Below are positions 1 through 6,391 of a DNA stretch of 7,663 nucleotides, in pieces. Origin of the DNA: Desulfuromonadales bacterium (lineage in GTDB: Bacteria > Desulfobacterota > Desulfuromonadia > Geobacterales > Pseudopelobacteraceae); contig JAATGX010000179.1 of assembly GCA_015688915.1 (NCBI GenBank), positions 1 to 7,663 of the forward strand, given 5' to 3'. Position 1 is the first letter of the stretch; each line of letters begins with the position of its first letter. Position numbers and translations under genes: made by a program. Below the pieces are notes generated by a model. That model saw only the letters and a list, made by a program, of their open reading frames with translations, did not search any database and was not told the DNA's origin.

Positions 1-456
1 GGGGACCTGGTTGATGTCCCATTCGCCCGGAGCCACCGCCAGTCCGGGCTTGGTGACCTTGTCGATGCCGGTGCCGCCGGTAATATACAGACTCCCTCCC
101 CCCGGGAGGGGGAGGGCTGGGGTGGGGGGGAGGTTGCCATTACATTTGCCCGTGGCAGCTTCACCCACCCCCTGCCCCCCTCCCGTCAAGGGAGGGGGAG
201 TAAGGGTTACCCGTGCATGCACCTCGGCGCCGTTGGTCACGTCCGGGTCGTCCCCCGCGTCCTTGATCACGTAACATGCCGCCGATCCGGCGGTGAACTG
301 CTGCCCGTGCAGTTCAAAGGTGGCGGACACGCCTGCCGGGAGGTCGATGGTGACGACGGCAACCGTTTCCTGCCGTGCCAGCATCAGCGCCGCCCCCTTG
401 GCCGCGGCCGCGGCGCAGGCGCCGGTGGTGTAGCCGGAACGAAGCTGCTTGCTCAT
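1..456 (-). CDS. cbiD: Cobalt-precorrin-5B C1-methyltransferase CbiD, N-terminal 152 codons (runs off the left edge)
   Basis: CbiD methylates C-1 of cobalt-precorrin-5B using S-adenosylmethionine in the anaerobic cobalamin pathway (family knowledge). The N-terminal block RSGYTTGACAAAAAKGA (residues 6-22) is the family signature. PDVTNGAEV (71-79), DKVTKPGL (132-139) and the start of the DINQVP block (147-152) are also conserved CbiD segments. Residues 86-122 match nothing in the family as I know it. They are low-complexity, rich in Pro and Gly, and coincide with a GC-rich inverted-repeat segment in the DNA. The frame is intact on both sides of it. The ATG at 456 overlaps the stop of the upstream transporter gene as ATGA, so translation is probably coupled; no good ribosome binding site is visible. 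The C-terminal part lies outside the window. Identity is firm; activity of the interrupted protein is unknown. Confidence 0.93.
   Translation of the reverse strand, partial: MSKQLRSGYTTGACAAAAAKGAALMLARQETVAVVTIDLPAGVSATFELHGQQFTAGSAACYVIKDAGDDPDVTNGAEVHARVTLTPPPLTGGGQGVGEAATGKCNGNLPPTPALPLPGGGSLYITGGTGIDKVTKPGLAVAPGEWDINQVP
91..201. repeat. GC-rich inverted-repeat (REP/MITE-like) element inserted in frame in cbiD
   Basis: Two strongly strand-biased C-rich and G-rich arms flank a less biased centre (about 131-161). The left arm (about 92-130) begins CTCCCTCCCCCC followed by GGGAGGGGGAGGG. The right arm (about 162-200) reads, on the minus strand, CCCCCTCCC-TTGA-CGGGAGGGGG, a hairpin in its own right. 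The arms are imperfect inverted repeats of each other (CTCCC at one end, GGGAG at the other). In cbiD frame the segment is 37 codons and encodes the block PPTPALPLPGGG near its end. I recall similar palindromic repeats as common dispersed elements in Geobacter-type genomes, but no second copy is in this window. No clear target-site duplication is seen. Confidence 0.8.
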
Positions 457-1361
457 GCCATGCCTGTCAGGAACAGGTGCCAGAAATAGAGCGTCACAAA
501 GGAGAGCGGTATGCCGACCCCCACCAGCATGGCTACCAGCGGCGGGTCCAGGTTATGATCAACGGCGATGATGCCGGCGGTGATCATGGGCGCCATGGCG
601 GCCTCGAAGACGGTGATCTGCGTTACGGTGCCCGTGGCCCCCAGGATGGTGACGTACAGCAGGTAGATCAGCACTGGCCCCAGGAACAGCTTGTAGGCCA
701 GTCCGGCGGACAACGGTTTCAACACCTCTTTCAGCCCGCTGAAATGAAGTTGGAATCCCACCGAGAACAGGGCCAGCGGCGTAAGCGTGTCGCCCAGTTT
801 CTGGAGGATGGCCACGGTCCACGCCGGGAAGGCGACCGGCTTGAGGAGCAGTGCCAGCACCACGGCCTGGAAGGGGGGGAAGAGGACGATTTTGCGCGCC
901 ATCTGGCGGGGGGAGATGCTGCCGGAGGAATAGAGCGTGGCCACCAGGATGCCCAGGGTGGAGAGGACCATGAATGTCCCCAACTGGTCGGCAATGATGC
1001 CGGCCCCCAGGTGTTCCTTGCCGTAGTAGGCCTCGATCATGGGGAGGCCGACAAAGGAGGTGTTGCCCAATCCGGCCACCAGGACCAGCGCCCCGATCCT
1101 GCGCCGGTCCATCTTCAGCGCCCTGCCGGTGACGGCGAACAGCGCCCAGGCGCAGCCGAACAGCAGCCAGGCCATGGCCGCGGTGAGCGCCAGCGACGGA
1201 TCGATCTTGAGGTTGTGGATGTGCAGAATGGCCAGGGCCGGCAGGGAAATGTGGATGACGAAACCGTTCAGCGCCGCCGGGGTGGCGGCGGGGAAGCGGC
1301 CGTTTTTTCTGAGGCCGACGCCGGCCAGGAGGCAGAGTACCAGAAGGATGATATTGGCCAT
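453..1361 (-). CDS. AEC (auxin efflux carrier) family transporter, 302 aa
   Basis: This is an integral inner-membrane protein of the AEC family, whose bacterial members move small organic anions or other metabolites; the substrate cannot be read from sequence. About ten hydrophobic segments can be placed, roughly at residues 3-17, 33-50, 57-77, 90-110, 122-143, 158-178, 190-206, 218-240, 247-267 and 275-298. Family-type blocks are GLGNTSFVGLP (97-107), LTPLALFSVGFQL (193-205) and EAAMAPMITAGIIA (253-266). Its 302 residues are normal for the family. It starts 9 bp after cbiC and overlaps cbiD by 4 bp, so it is translated as part of the cobalamin operon. The bases before its ATG (CGCCCGCCC) contain no Shine-Dalgarno site, which suggests translational coupling to cbiC. 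A role with a corrinoid-pathway intermediate or precursor is possible from position alone. Confidence 0.88.
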   Translation of the reverse strand: MANIILLVLCLLAGVGLRKNGRFPAATPAALNGFVIHISLPALAILHIHNLKIDPSLALTAAMAWLLFGCAWALFAVTGRALKMDRRRIGALVLVAGLGNTSFVGLPMIEAYYGKEHLGAGIIADQLGTFMVLSTLGILVATLYSSGSISPRQMARKIVLFPPFQAVVLALLLKPVAFPAWTVAILQKLGDTLTPLALFSVGFQLHFSGLKEVLKPLSAGLAYKLFLGPVLIYLLYVTILGATGTVTQITVFEAAMAPMITAGIIAVDHNLDPPLVAMLVGVGIPLSFVTLYFWHLFLTGMA

Positions 1362-1370
1362 GGGCGGGCG

Positions 1371-2015
1371 TTACTCCGGCGCCGCCAGGATCGCCAGGGC
1401 GTTCACTACCGCAGCGGCCACATTGGAGCCGCCTTTGCGGCCTCTGTTGGTGATGAACGGGACCGGGGCATCCATGGCCCTCAGGGCGTTCTTGCTTTCA
1501 TCGGCGCCCACGAAACCGACCGGCAGGCCGATGATCAGGTCCGGCCTGACCTGGCCGGCCCGGATCAGGCGCAACAGCTCGAACAGGGCGGTCGGGGCAT
1601 TGCCGATCACAAAAATGCGGTTGTTCGCGTCGGCACTGGCTTTGCGCATGGCGACGATGGAACGGGTGATGCCCTCCTGTTTGGCTTGGTCGGCCACGTC
1701 CGTATCCGCCACATGGCAGGAAACCGTGCAGCCAAAGGGGGCGAGGCGGGCCTTGCCGATGCCGGACAGGGCCATGTTTGTATCGGTGACGATGCCGGCC
1801 CCGTTCCTGATGGCGGTGATGGCGCGTTCCACGGCGCCTTCCGAGAAGACCATGGTCGAGACATATTCGAAATCGGCGCTGGTGTGCACCGCCCGGCGCA
1901 CCACCCGCCACTCGGCCTCGGGCCAGCCATGTTCACCCGCCTCGCTGTCGATGATGCGGAAGGATTCGGCCTCGATCTCTTCCGGTTTCATGCCCAGGGA
2001 ATCCATCAGCGCCAT
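1371..2015 (-). CDS. cbiC: Cobalt-precorrin-8 methylmutase CbiC (CobH family), 214 aa
   Basis: CbiC moves a methyl group from C-11 to C-12 to give cobyrinate, late in the corrin part of cobalamin synthesis (family knowledge). The sequence shows the N-terminal IEAESFRII block (14-22) and RRAVHTSAD (40-48), whose His44 is the expected catalytic histidine. Further blocks are TDTNMALSGI (77-86), GLPVGFVGADESK (163-175) and the closing NRGRKGGSNVAAA (190-202). Length is normal for the family. The first ATG (2015) overlaps the end of cbiX by 10 bp. Two other in-frame ATGs are possible starts: 2006, which forms a TGATG junction with the cbiX stop, and 1991, which begins MKPEEIE. No strong ribosome binding site decides between them. 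The next gene starts after 9 bp. Confidence 0.95.
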   Translation of the reverse strand: MALMDSLGMKPEEIEAESFRIIDSEAGEHGWPEAEWRVVRRAVHTSADFEYVSTMVFSEGAVERAITAIRNGAGIVTDTNMALSGIGKARLAPFGCTVSCHVADTDVADQAKQEGITRSIVAMRKASADANNRIFVIGNAPTALFELLRLIRAGQVRPDLIIGLPVGFVGADESKNALRAMDAPVPFITNRGRKGGSNVAAAVVNALAILAAPE

Positions 2016-2389
2016 CCCAGCCGGTCTAATGCCTCGCTGATCCGCTCCGTTTCGATTTCGGCCAGCTTGCGGTGCGCGCCCAGGTGGGCGCCCATCTCCA
2101 TCACCAGGCCGGGATGGCGCTTCCGGGCCTCTTCGATCTCCTCGGGCAGGTCGTGCTGCACATGGGCGCCCATGAAGAGAAAATAGGGCATCAGCAGGAT
2201 GCGATCGGCCCCACGGGCCACGCAGGCGTCGATCCCCGACTGGATGTTCGGGTTATGCAACTCGCGGAACGAGACCTCCACGATCTCGAAGCCGGTCATC
2301 TCCCGCACCATTGCAGCCACCTGGCGGGCGGCGTCATTGGCCTCGGAGATGCGGCTGCCGTGGGCCATCATCAGTATTGCGGTTTTCAT
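2006..2389 (-). CDS. cbiX: Short-form sirohydrochlorin cobaltochelatase CbiX, 127 aa
   Basis: The product inserts cobalt into sirohydrochlorin, the entry step of the anaerobic B12 branch; the related SirB proteins insert iron. The protein has one chelatase domain, as in small CbiX(S) proteins that act as dimers. It carries MMAHGSR at 7-13 with His10, and the MPYFLFMGAHVQHDLP block at 67-82 with His76. These two histidines are the expected metal-binding and catalytic pair. I chose the ATG at 2389 because it begins the conserved MKTAILMMAHGSR block and has GAGG four bases upstream. The reading frame is open to 2437, but the extra residues are unlike the family. It lies 49 bp after the nuoG-like gene with no visible terminator, and its last codons overlap cbiC. 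Cobalt rather than iron is inferred from the neighbouring cbiC and cbiD. Confidence 0.92.
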   Translation of the reverse strand: MKTAILMMAHGSRISEANDAARQVAAMVREMTGFEIVEVSFRELHNPNIQSGIDACVARGADRILLMPYFLFMGAHVQHDLPEEIEEARKRHPGLVMEMGAHLGAHRKLAEIETERISEALDRLGWR

Positions 2390-2438
2390 CGTGCCTCGCT
2401 TGTCTGATCTTTGAATGTGGTTATGTGACGACTGCAAT

Positions 2439-4370
2439 TCATGCCGCGTCGGTCAATCGCTTCCCTTCTCCATCCGCATCCAGGCTCCTCAATCCTTCCC
2501 ATCTTCCGCTCAATGGCCCGTCAACCGGGGTATCGCCCGTGATGCGCTGAATCAGCATCGCGATGACCCTGTCGGACGGGGCCACATCGCCCCCCGGAGC
2601 GTCGTTGCGGTGTATGCGCGGGGGATGCCCGGCCGGGTCGAGCCCTTTGATGGGGAGGCCCGGTCGCATGACCTGTTTGAAGCGTTGGGCACGCCCCTCG
2701 TTATTGATGAAGGTGCCGTCCTGCTCCACCCAGGCGGTGCACGGCAGCACGACCTCTGCCCGCTGCATCAGTCCGGTCGGCTGCCAGTCGGTGGCGGCCA
2801 GCACCGTAATGCCCGCCGTCAGCTCCGCCGGCAGGTCGGCCTCGAAGGAGATCAAACCTTTGATTGCGCCACCGGCAAAGGCCTGGGACAGCGGCACCGC
2901 ATCGTGCTCCCGCCCCAGCAGGGCGCAGCCGAAGGCGTTGGGACCGTCCAGGATGAAGGCGAACTTTACCGGGGTTTGAAGTCCCTTTTTGCCAAAAAGG
3001 GGGGCCATAAGCGGAGCCGTGTCCGGCCTCTTGGGGTGCGTGCCGCAGATCACCACCGGACGCTTGGCTTCCGTCAGCGGGATGTCCGACAGGGAGGTAA
3101 CGGCCTGCGACTCGTACAATTCCTGCCGGGCCCCGTCAAGCGCGCATTCGTCCCCCACCACAAACACCCGCGCCCCGTTCCGGTGGGCCTGCCGTGCGGC
3201 CAGGGCCATCATGGGGGCTTCTTCCAGCAGGTCGCATCCCGCAACGACAATCAGGTCTGCCTGGCGCACATCCGCCAGCGAGGCGGCATTGCCCGAGGCC
3301 AGCAGCGAAACCGCCCCCATGGTCCGTTCAGCCTGCACCGCGTCGCCGACGTAGCTCAGGGCGCCGGCATCCAGCAGCTTGCAGAGCCGGGCCGCCATGA
3401 TGTTGCCCTCCAGGGACATGCGGGGCGAACCCACAATGGCCAGGCTGGCGGGGCCGTGGAGTTCCAGGAACTCGCCGACCCGCAGCACCAGGACATCCAG
3501 CGCCTCATTCACGGTGACCGGCTTCCCGTCCACCAGCGCCTGCCGCGGCCGTTCCGGGGCGTTGACGGCGGCGTTGGCGAACCGGCCCCGGTCGCAGATG
3601 AACCAGCCGTTCACCGCGTCGTTCCTGCGGGCGATCACCTTGAGCAGTTCGCGGTAGCGGGCCGCCGGGGTGATGTTACACCCCAACGAGCAATGGGGGC
3701 AGACCGAGGCGGCCAGGTCATAGTCCCAGTAGCGGGCGCGGAACCGGGCGGTCTTGTCGGTGAAGACCCCGGTGGGGCAGATGTCCACCAAGTTGCCGGA
3801 AAAGGGGGAGTCCAGCGGCCCCTCCTGTTGCCGGCCGAAGTAGACCATGGAGGCCCGCCCCATGACGCCGAAGTCGGTGCCGCCGGCGTACCCCTGGTAA
3901 AAGCGGACACAGCGGTAGCACTGGATGCAGCGGTTCATCTCGTGGGCGATGAACTCGCCCAGGTACTGGTTGGTGTGGGTGCGCTTTTTTCCATCGTAGC
4001 GGCGGATGCCGTGGCCGCCGGCGATGGTGAAGTCCTGGAGCTGGCATTCGCCCCCCTCGTCGCAGACCGGGCAGTCGTGGGGGTGGTTGATCATCAGCCA
4101 CTCGATCACCCCTTTGCGCATGGCCATGGCCTCCGGGTCGGTGGTGGATACCACCATGCCGTCCTGGGCGGGCAGCATGCAGGACATCTGGATTCCCCTG
4201 ACCGGCCCGTCCAGCATCTTCACGGCGCAGACCCGGCAGGCGCCGGCCTTGCCCAGGGCAGGGTGCCAGCAGAAATGCGGAATGGGGATATCCACCGACT
4301 GGGCCGCCTCCAGCACGGTTGTGCCTTCAGGCACCTCGACCGTTATGTCATCGATGATCAGTTTTGGCAT
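2439..4370 (-). CDS. nuoG: NADH dehydrogenase-type iron-sulfur subunit NuoG, 643 aa
   Basis: This is the multi-cluster electron-transfer subunit that takes electrons from NuoF. From the ATG at 4370, an N-terminal 2Fe-2S ferredoxin domain has Cys34, 45, 48 and 64. A His-Cys cluster motif follows (His96, Cys100, 103, 109; N5 type), then a 4Fe-4S set (Cys148, 151, 154 and Cys198 in DICPTG; N4 type). A further set, Cys224, 227, 231 and 259, matches the N7 site of some bacterial NuoG proteins. The rest is a molybdopterin-oxidoreductase-like domain (about 220-600), which in NuoG does not normally hold a cofactor. At 643 residues it is shorter than E. coli NuoG (about 908) or Thermus Nqo3 (about 783). 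The start overlaps the nuoF end by 13 bp and lacks a clear ribosome binding site. An in-frame ATG at 4394 is an alternative. Confidence 0.9.
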   Translation of the reverse strand: MPKLIIDDITVEVPEGTTVLEAAQSVDIPIPHFCWHPALGKAGACRVCAVKMLDGPVRGIQMSCMLPAQDGMVVSTTDPEAMAMRKGVIEWLMINHPHDCPVCDEGGECQLQDFTIAGGHGIRRYDGKKRTHTNQYLGEFIAHEMNRCIQCYRCVRFYQGYAGGTDFGVMGRASMVYFGRQQEGPLDSPFSGNLVDICPTGVFTDKTARFRARYWDYDLAASVCPHCSLGCNITPAARYRELLKVIARRNDAVNGWFICDRGRFANAAVNAPERPRQALVDGKPVTVNEALDVLVLRVGEFLELHGPASLAIVGSPRMSLEGNIMAARLCKLLDAGALSYVGDAVQAERTMGAVSLLASGNAASLADVRQADLIVVAGCDLLEEAPMMALAARQAHRNGARVFVVGDECALDGARQELYESQAVTSLSDIPLTEAKRPVVICGTHPKRPDTAPLMAPLFGKKGLQTPVKFAFILDGPNAFGCALLGREHDAVPLSQAFAGGAIKGLISFEADLPAELTAGITVLAATDWQPTGLMQRAEVVLPCTAWVEQDGTFINNEGRAQRFKQVMRPGLPIKGLDPAGHPPRIHRNDAPGGDVAPSDRVIAMLIQRITGDTPVDGPLSGRWEGLRSLDADGEGKRLTDAA

Positions 4371-5641
4371 AAATTTGGGGTTGTAAATGGGCATGCGCCC
4401 TTGGCGATGTGCTCCCGCACCTCGTCCTCGAACAGCCTGAGCAGCCCCTCCAGGGGGCCCATGGCGCCGGGGGCCAGGGCGCAGAAGGCGTAGTTGAGCT
4501 TGTGGACGTGCTCCCGCAGGATGTCGATATCCCCGGCCTCGCCGCTGCCGTTTTCGATCTTTTCCAGGATGTGCCGCACAAAGGGGAGCCCCTCGCGGCA
4601 GGGGGTGCACCAGCCGCAGGATTCGCGGGCAAAGAAGCGGATCAGGTTGAGGGTTACGGCCACCATGCAGGTGCTCTGGTCAAAGACGATGATCCCGCCC
4701 GTGCCCAGGCGTGAACCGGCTTTGGCCACCGGATCGAAGTCCATGGCCACGTCCCAATGCTCGTGGGTGAAAAATGGAGTCGATGCCCCGCCCGGAATGC
4801 AGGCTTTGAACCGGCTTCCCGGCCGCATGCCGCCGCAGGGGCCGTCGATGATCTCCCCCAGGGTGGTGCCCAGGGGCAACTCGAAGCATTCCGGGTTCGC
4901 CACATGGCCGCTGATGCAGAACAACTTGGTGCCGGCCGCCTCGGGCGTGGCCGCCAGCCCCTGCCACCAGGCCGGGCCATTGGCGATGATGGCCGGGACA
5001 TTGGACAGGGTCTCCACGTTGTTGACCACCGTGGGCTGGCCCCACAGCCCCTTGATGGCCGGGAAGGGGGGCTTGGCGCGCGGGTTGGCGCGGATTCCCT
5101 CCAGGGCGTTGATCAGGGCGGTCTCCTCGCCGCAGATGTAGCGGCCTGCGGACTGGTGCACGTCCAGTTCCAGGCTGAAGCCGCTTTTCAGGATGTTTTC
5201 CCCCAGCAGGCCGGCCCGCCGGGCTTCGGCGATCCCCTGGCGCAGGTTCACGGCGGCCTGCTCATAGCCCCGGCGGATGAAGATGAAGGCGTGGTTGACG
5301 CCCAGGGCGTAGCAGGCGAGCGTCATCCCCTCGATCAGCAGCCAAGGATTGTGCTCCAACAGGACCCGGTCCTTGTAGGTGCCCGGTTCCATTTCATCGG
5401 AGTTGCAGATCAGGTAGCGCGGTCCGGGCAGGTCGCGGGGGACGAAGGACCACTTGCGGCCGGTGGGAAAGCCGGCCCCGCCCCTGCCGCGCAGGCCGGA
5501 ATCGATCACCGCCTGCTGGACGTCGTTGGGCGACAGCTCTCCCAGCGCCCTGGTCAGGGCATTGAAACCGCCGTCAGCGCGGTATTCGTCGAAGGAGGTC
5601 ATCCGGCCGGGGCGGTTATGTCTGAAAAGGACGAGTTCCAT
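4358..5641 (-). CDS. nuoF: NADH-binding flavoprotein subunit NuoF, 427 aa
   Basis: NuoF binds NADH and FMN and passes electrons to iron-sulfur clusters. The glycine-rich stretch RGRGGAGFPTGRKW (51-64) is the NADH/FMN-binding signature. CNSDEMEPGTYKDR (79-92) and GRYICGEETALINALEG (166-182) are conserved flavin-site blocks. Cys342, Cys345, Cys348 (SCGWCTPCREG) and Cys387 form the N3-type 4Fe-4S ligand set. Length is normal for a one-domain NuoF; there is no N-terminal ferredoxin-like or C-terminal 2x4Fe-4S extension of the HydB/HymB type. The ATG at 5641 begins the expected block MELVLFRHNRPGRM and is preceded by only a weak purine site (GAGA). It lies 35 bp after nuoE, and its end overlaps the nuoG-like gene. 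It probably forms a soluble NADH-oxidising module with the flanking subunits. Confidence 0.96.
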   Translation of the reverse strand: MELVLFRHNRPGRMTSFDEYRADGGFNALTRALGELSPNDVQQAVIDSGLRGRGGAGFPTGRKWSFVPRDLPGPRYLICNSDEMEPGTYKDRVLLEHNPWLLIEGMTLACYALGVNHAFIFIRRGYEQAAVNLRQGIAEARRAGLLGENILKSGFSLELDVHQSAGRYICGEETALINALEGIRANPRAKPPFPAIKGLWGQPTVVNNVETLSNVPAIIANGPAWWQGLAATPEAAGTKLFCISGHVANPECFELPLGTTLGEIIDGPCGGMRPGSRFKACIPGGASTPFFTHEHWDVAMDFDPVAKAGSRLGTGGIIVFDQSTCMVAVTLNLIRFFARESCGWCTPCREGLPFVRHILEKIENGSGEAGDIDILREHVHKLNYAFCALAPGAMGPLEGLLRLFEDEVREHIAKGACPFTTPNLCQN

Positions 5642-5676
5642 GGTCTCGATTCATTGCAGGCGGAATTACGGCCGGT

Positions 5677-6156
5677 TCAGTCGGCGCCGTGCCGTTGCAG
5701 CTCGTGTATGAGGATACCGGCCTGTTCCGGCGAAACCGGGCCAAAGAGCCGGTCGCCGATCATGATGGTCGGTCCGTTGCCGCAGTTGCCCAGGCAGGGG
5801 CAGGGGAGCAGGGTGAAGGCGCCGTCGCGTGTGGTCCCGCCCGCTTCGATCCCGAGCTGTTGTTCCAGATGCCGCAGCAGGGTTTCCCCGCCCATGGCCC
5901 AACAGGAGATCGAGTCACAGGCGTGGATGACATTCCGCCCCACCGGACGGCGGTAGATCATCTCGTAAAAGGTGGCCAGCTCTTCCACCTGGAGGGGGGA
6001 GAGACCAAGCAGGCCGGCCGCTTCCTCCGCCGCCTCGTCGCTCAGCCAGCCGTAATGGCGCTGCAACTCCTTCATTACGTCCACCGCCGCCTCGCGGGGG
6101 GTGACGGCCCCGGCAACGCGCCGCTGGAGTTCCTGTCTCAGGGATTCGGGGATCAT
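5677..6156 (-). CDS. nuoE: NADH dehydrogenase 24-kDa-type 2Fe-2S subunit NuoE, 159 aa
   Basis: This thioredoxin-fold protein carries one 2Fe-2S cluster (N1a type) and partners NuoF. The four ligands are visible: Cys80 and Cys85 (C-x4-C in HACDSISC) and Cys121 and Cys125 (CLGNC). An extra Cys119 lies beside them. The helical N-terminal part (HYGWLSDEA at 34-42, VEELATFYEMIY at 57-68) is typical of the family. I chose the ATG at 6156 because it begins the expected MIPESLRQEL helix. The frame is open to an ATG at 6204, but those codons overlap the -35 and -10 boxes of a strong promoter. The -10 box ends only 9 bp before the chosen ATG and no ribosome binding site is present, so the mRNA may be leaderless or nearly so. 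It is the first gene of the long minus-strand operon. Confidence 0.93.
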   Translation of the reverse strand: MIPESLRQELQRRVAGAVTPREAAVDVMKELQRHYGWLSDEAAEEAAGLLGLSPLQVEELATFYEMIYRRPVGRNVIHACDSISCWAMGGETLLRHLEQQLGIEAGGTTRDGAFTLLPCPCLGNCGNGPTIMIGDRLFGPVSPEQAGILIHELQRHGAD

Positions 6157-6165
6157 GATTTCAAC

Positions 6166-6193
6166 ATTATAGGTGCTTCGCTCCGGTTGGCAA
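6166..6193 (-). promoter_or_regulatory. Sigma-70 promoter in front of nuoE
   Basis: On the minus strand, TTGCCA (6193-6188, 5 of 6 to consensus) is followed by a 16-bp spacer and TATAAT (6171-6166, perfect). The start of transcription would fall near 6158-6160, a few bases before the nuoE ATG at 6156. It sits downstream of a terminator for the gene before it, so it is the likely promoter for nuoEFG and the following cobalamin genes. Confidence 0.7.
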
Positions 6194-6295
6194 GGGGAAA
6201 TCATGGGATGGAGCCCACGAAGGACCTGATTGAGGACCGGGCTTCACCGCTGGAAGGGCTGTTCAGCAAAGGGGTTTCGTTGGGTCGCGCACCGG
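6172..6295. other. Intergenic stretch between terminator and nuoE promoter
   Basis: This 124-bp stretch, which takes in the -35 box and spacer of the nuoE promoter, holds no gene I can support. A short plus-strand frame (6208-6402) crosses it but looks spurious. There is a small direct repeat of GGTCCT on the minus strand near 6225-6242. I see no cobalamin riboswitch (no B12 box) and no other clear RNA element. Confidence 0.4.
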
Positions 6296-6342
6296 AAAAC
6301 AGGCTGACGCACGAAACATACATGCACCGTGCGCCAGCCTGT
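6296..6342 (-). terminator. Rho-independent terminator after the flavodoxin-family gene
   Basis: A 15-bp stem is formed by 6328-6342 and 6299-6313. On the minus strand it reads ACAGGCTGGCGCACG, then CGTGCGTCAGCCTGT, with one G-U pair and a 14-nt loop. It runs straight into TTTT (6299-6296) on the minus strand. It lies about 50 bp after the stop at 6392. The U tract is short, so termination may be partial. Confidence 0.7.
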
Positions 6343-6358
6343 CCGTATCACCTATCGC

Positions 6359-6383
6359 GTCGACGGACTCTTCATCCGTCAAC
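6359..6383. repeat. Short inverted repeat just after the flavodoxin-family stop codon
   Basis: GTCGACGGA (6359-6367) and TCCGTCAAC (6375-6383) can pair over nine positions, one of them a G-U pair in the minus-strand RNA, around a 7-nt loop. No T tract follows on the minus strand. It may be a 3'-end stabilising structure that precedes the main terminator, or it may be chance. Confidence 0.35.
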
Positions 6384-6391
6384 CGATCGTA

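Noticed and set aside
1..456. cbiD as a pseudogene because of the repeat insertion
   Set aside because: There is no stop codon or frame change through the insert and conserved residues resume in frame, so the gene is called intact as far as the window shows.
375..2186. A 603-codon plus-strand open frame
   Set aside because: It is antisense to the transporter, cbiC and cbiX, which are clear family members. Its predicted protein is low-complexity (Gly, His, Gln, Arg rich), as expected from GC-rich shadow frames.
2390..2438. Internal promoter or cobalamin riboswitch between nuoG and cbiX
   Set aside because: The gap is 49 bp, too short for a B12 riboswitch. A TTGCAG -35-like box has no acceptable -10 at the right distance. 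No hairpin with a T tract is present.
2983..3001. Perfect 8-bp inverted repeat CCCTTTTT-GCC-AAAAAGGG inside the nuoG-like gene
   Set aside because: It encodes an ordinary stretch (LFGKKG) in the middle of the molybdopterin-like domain. The match is easily explained by codons for Lys-Lys and Pro-Leu-Phe.
2415..4493. A 692-codon plus-strand open frame
   Set aside because: It lies opposite nuoG with all its conserved cysteine motifs on the minus strand. The plus-strand protein shows no recognisable domain.
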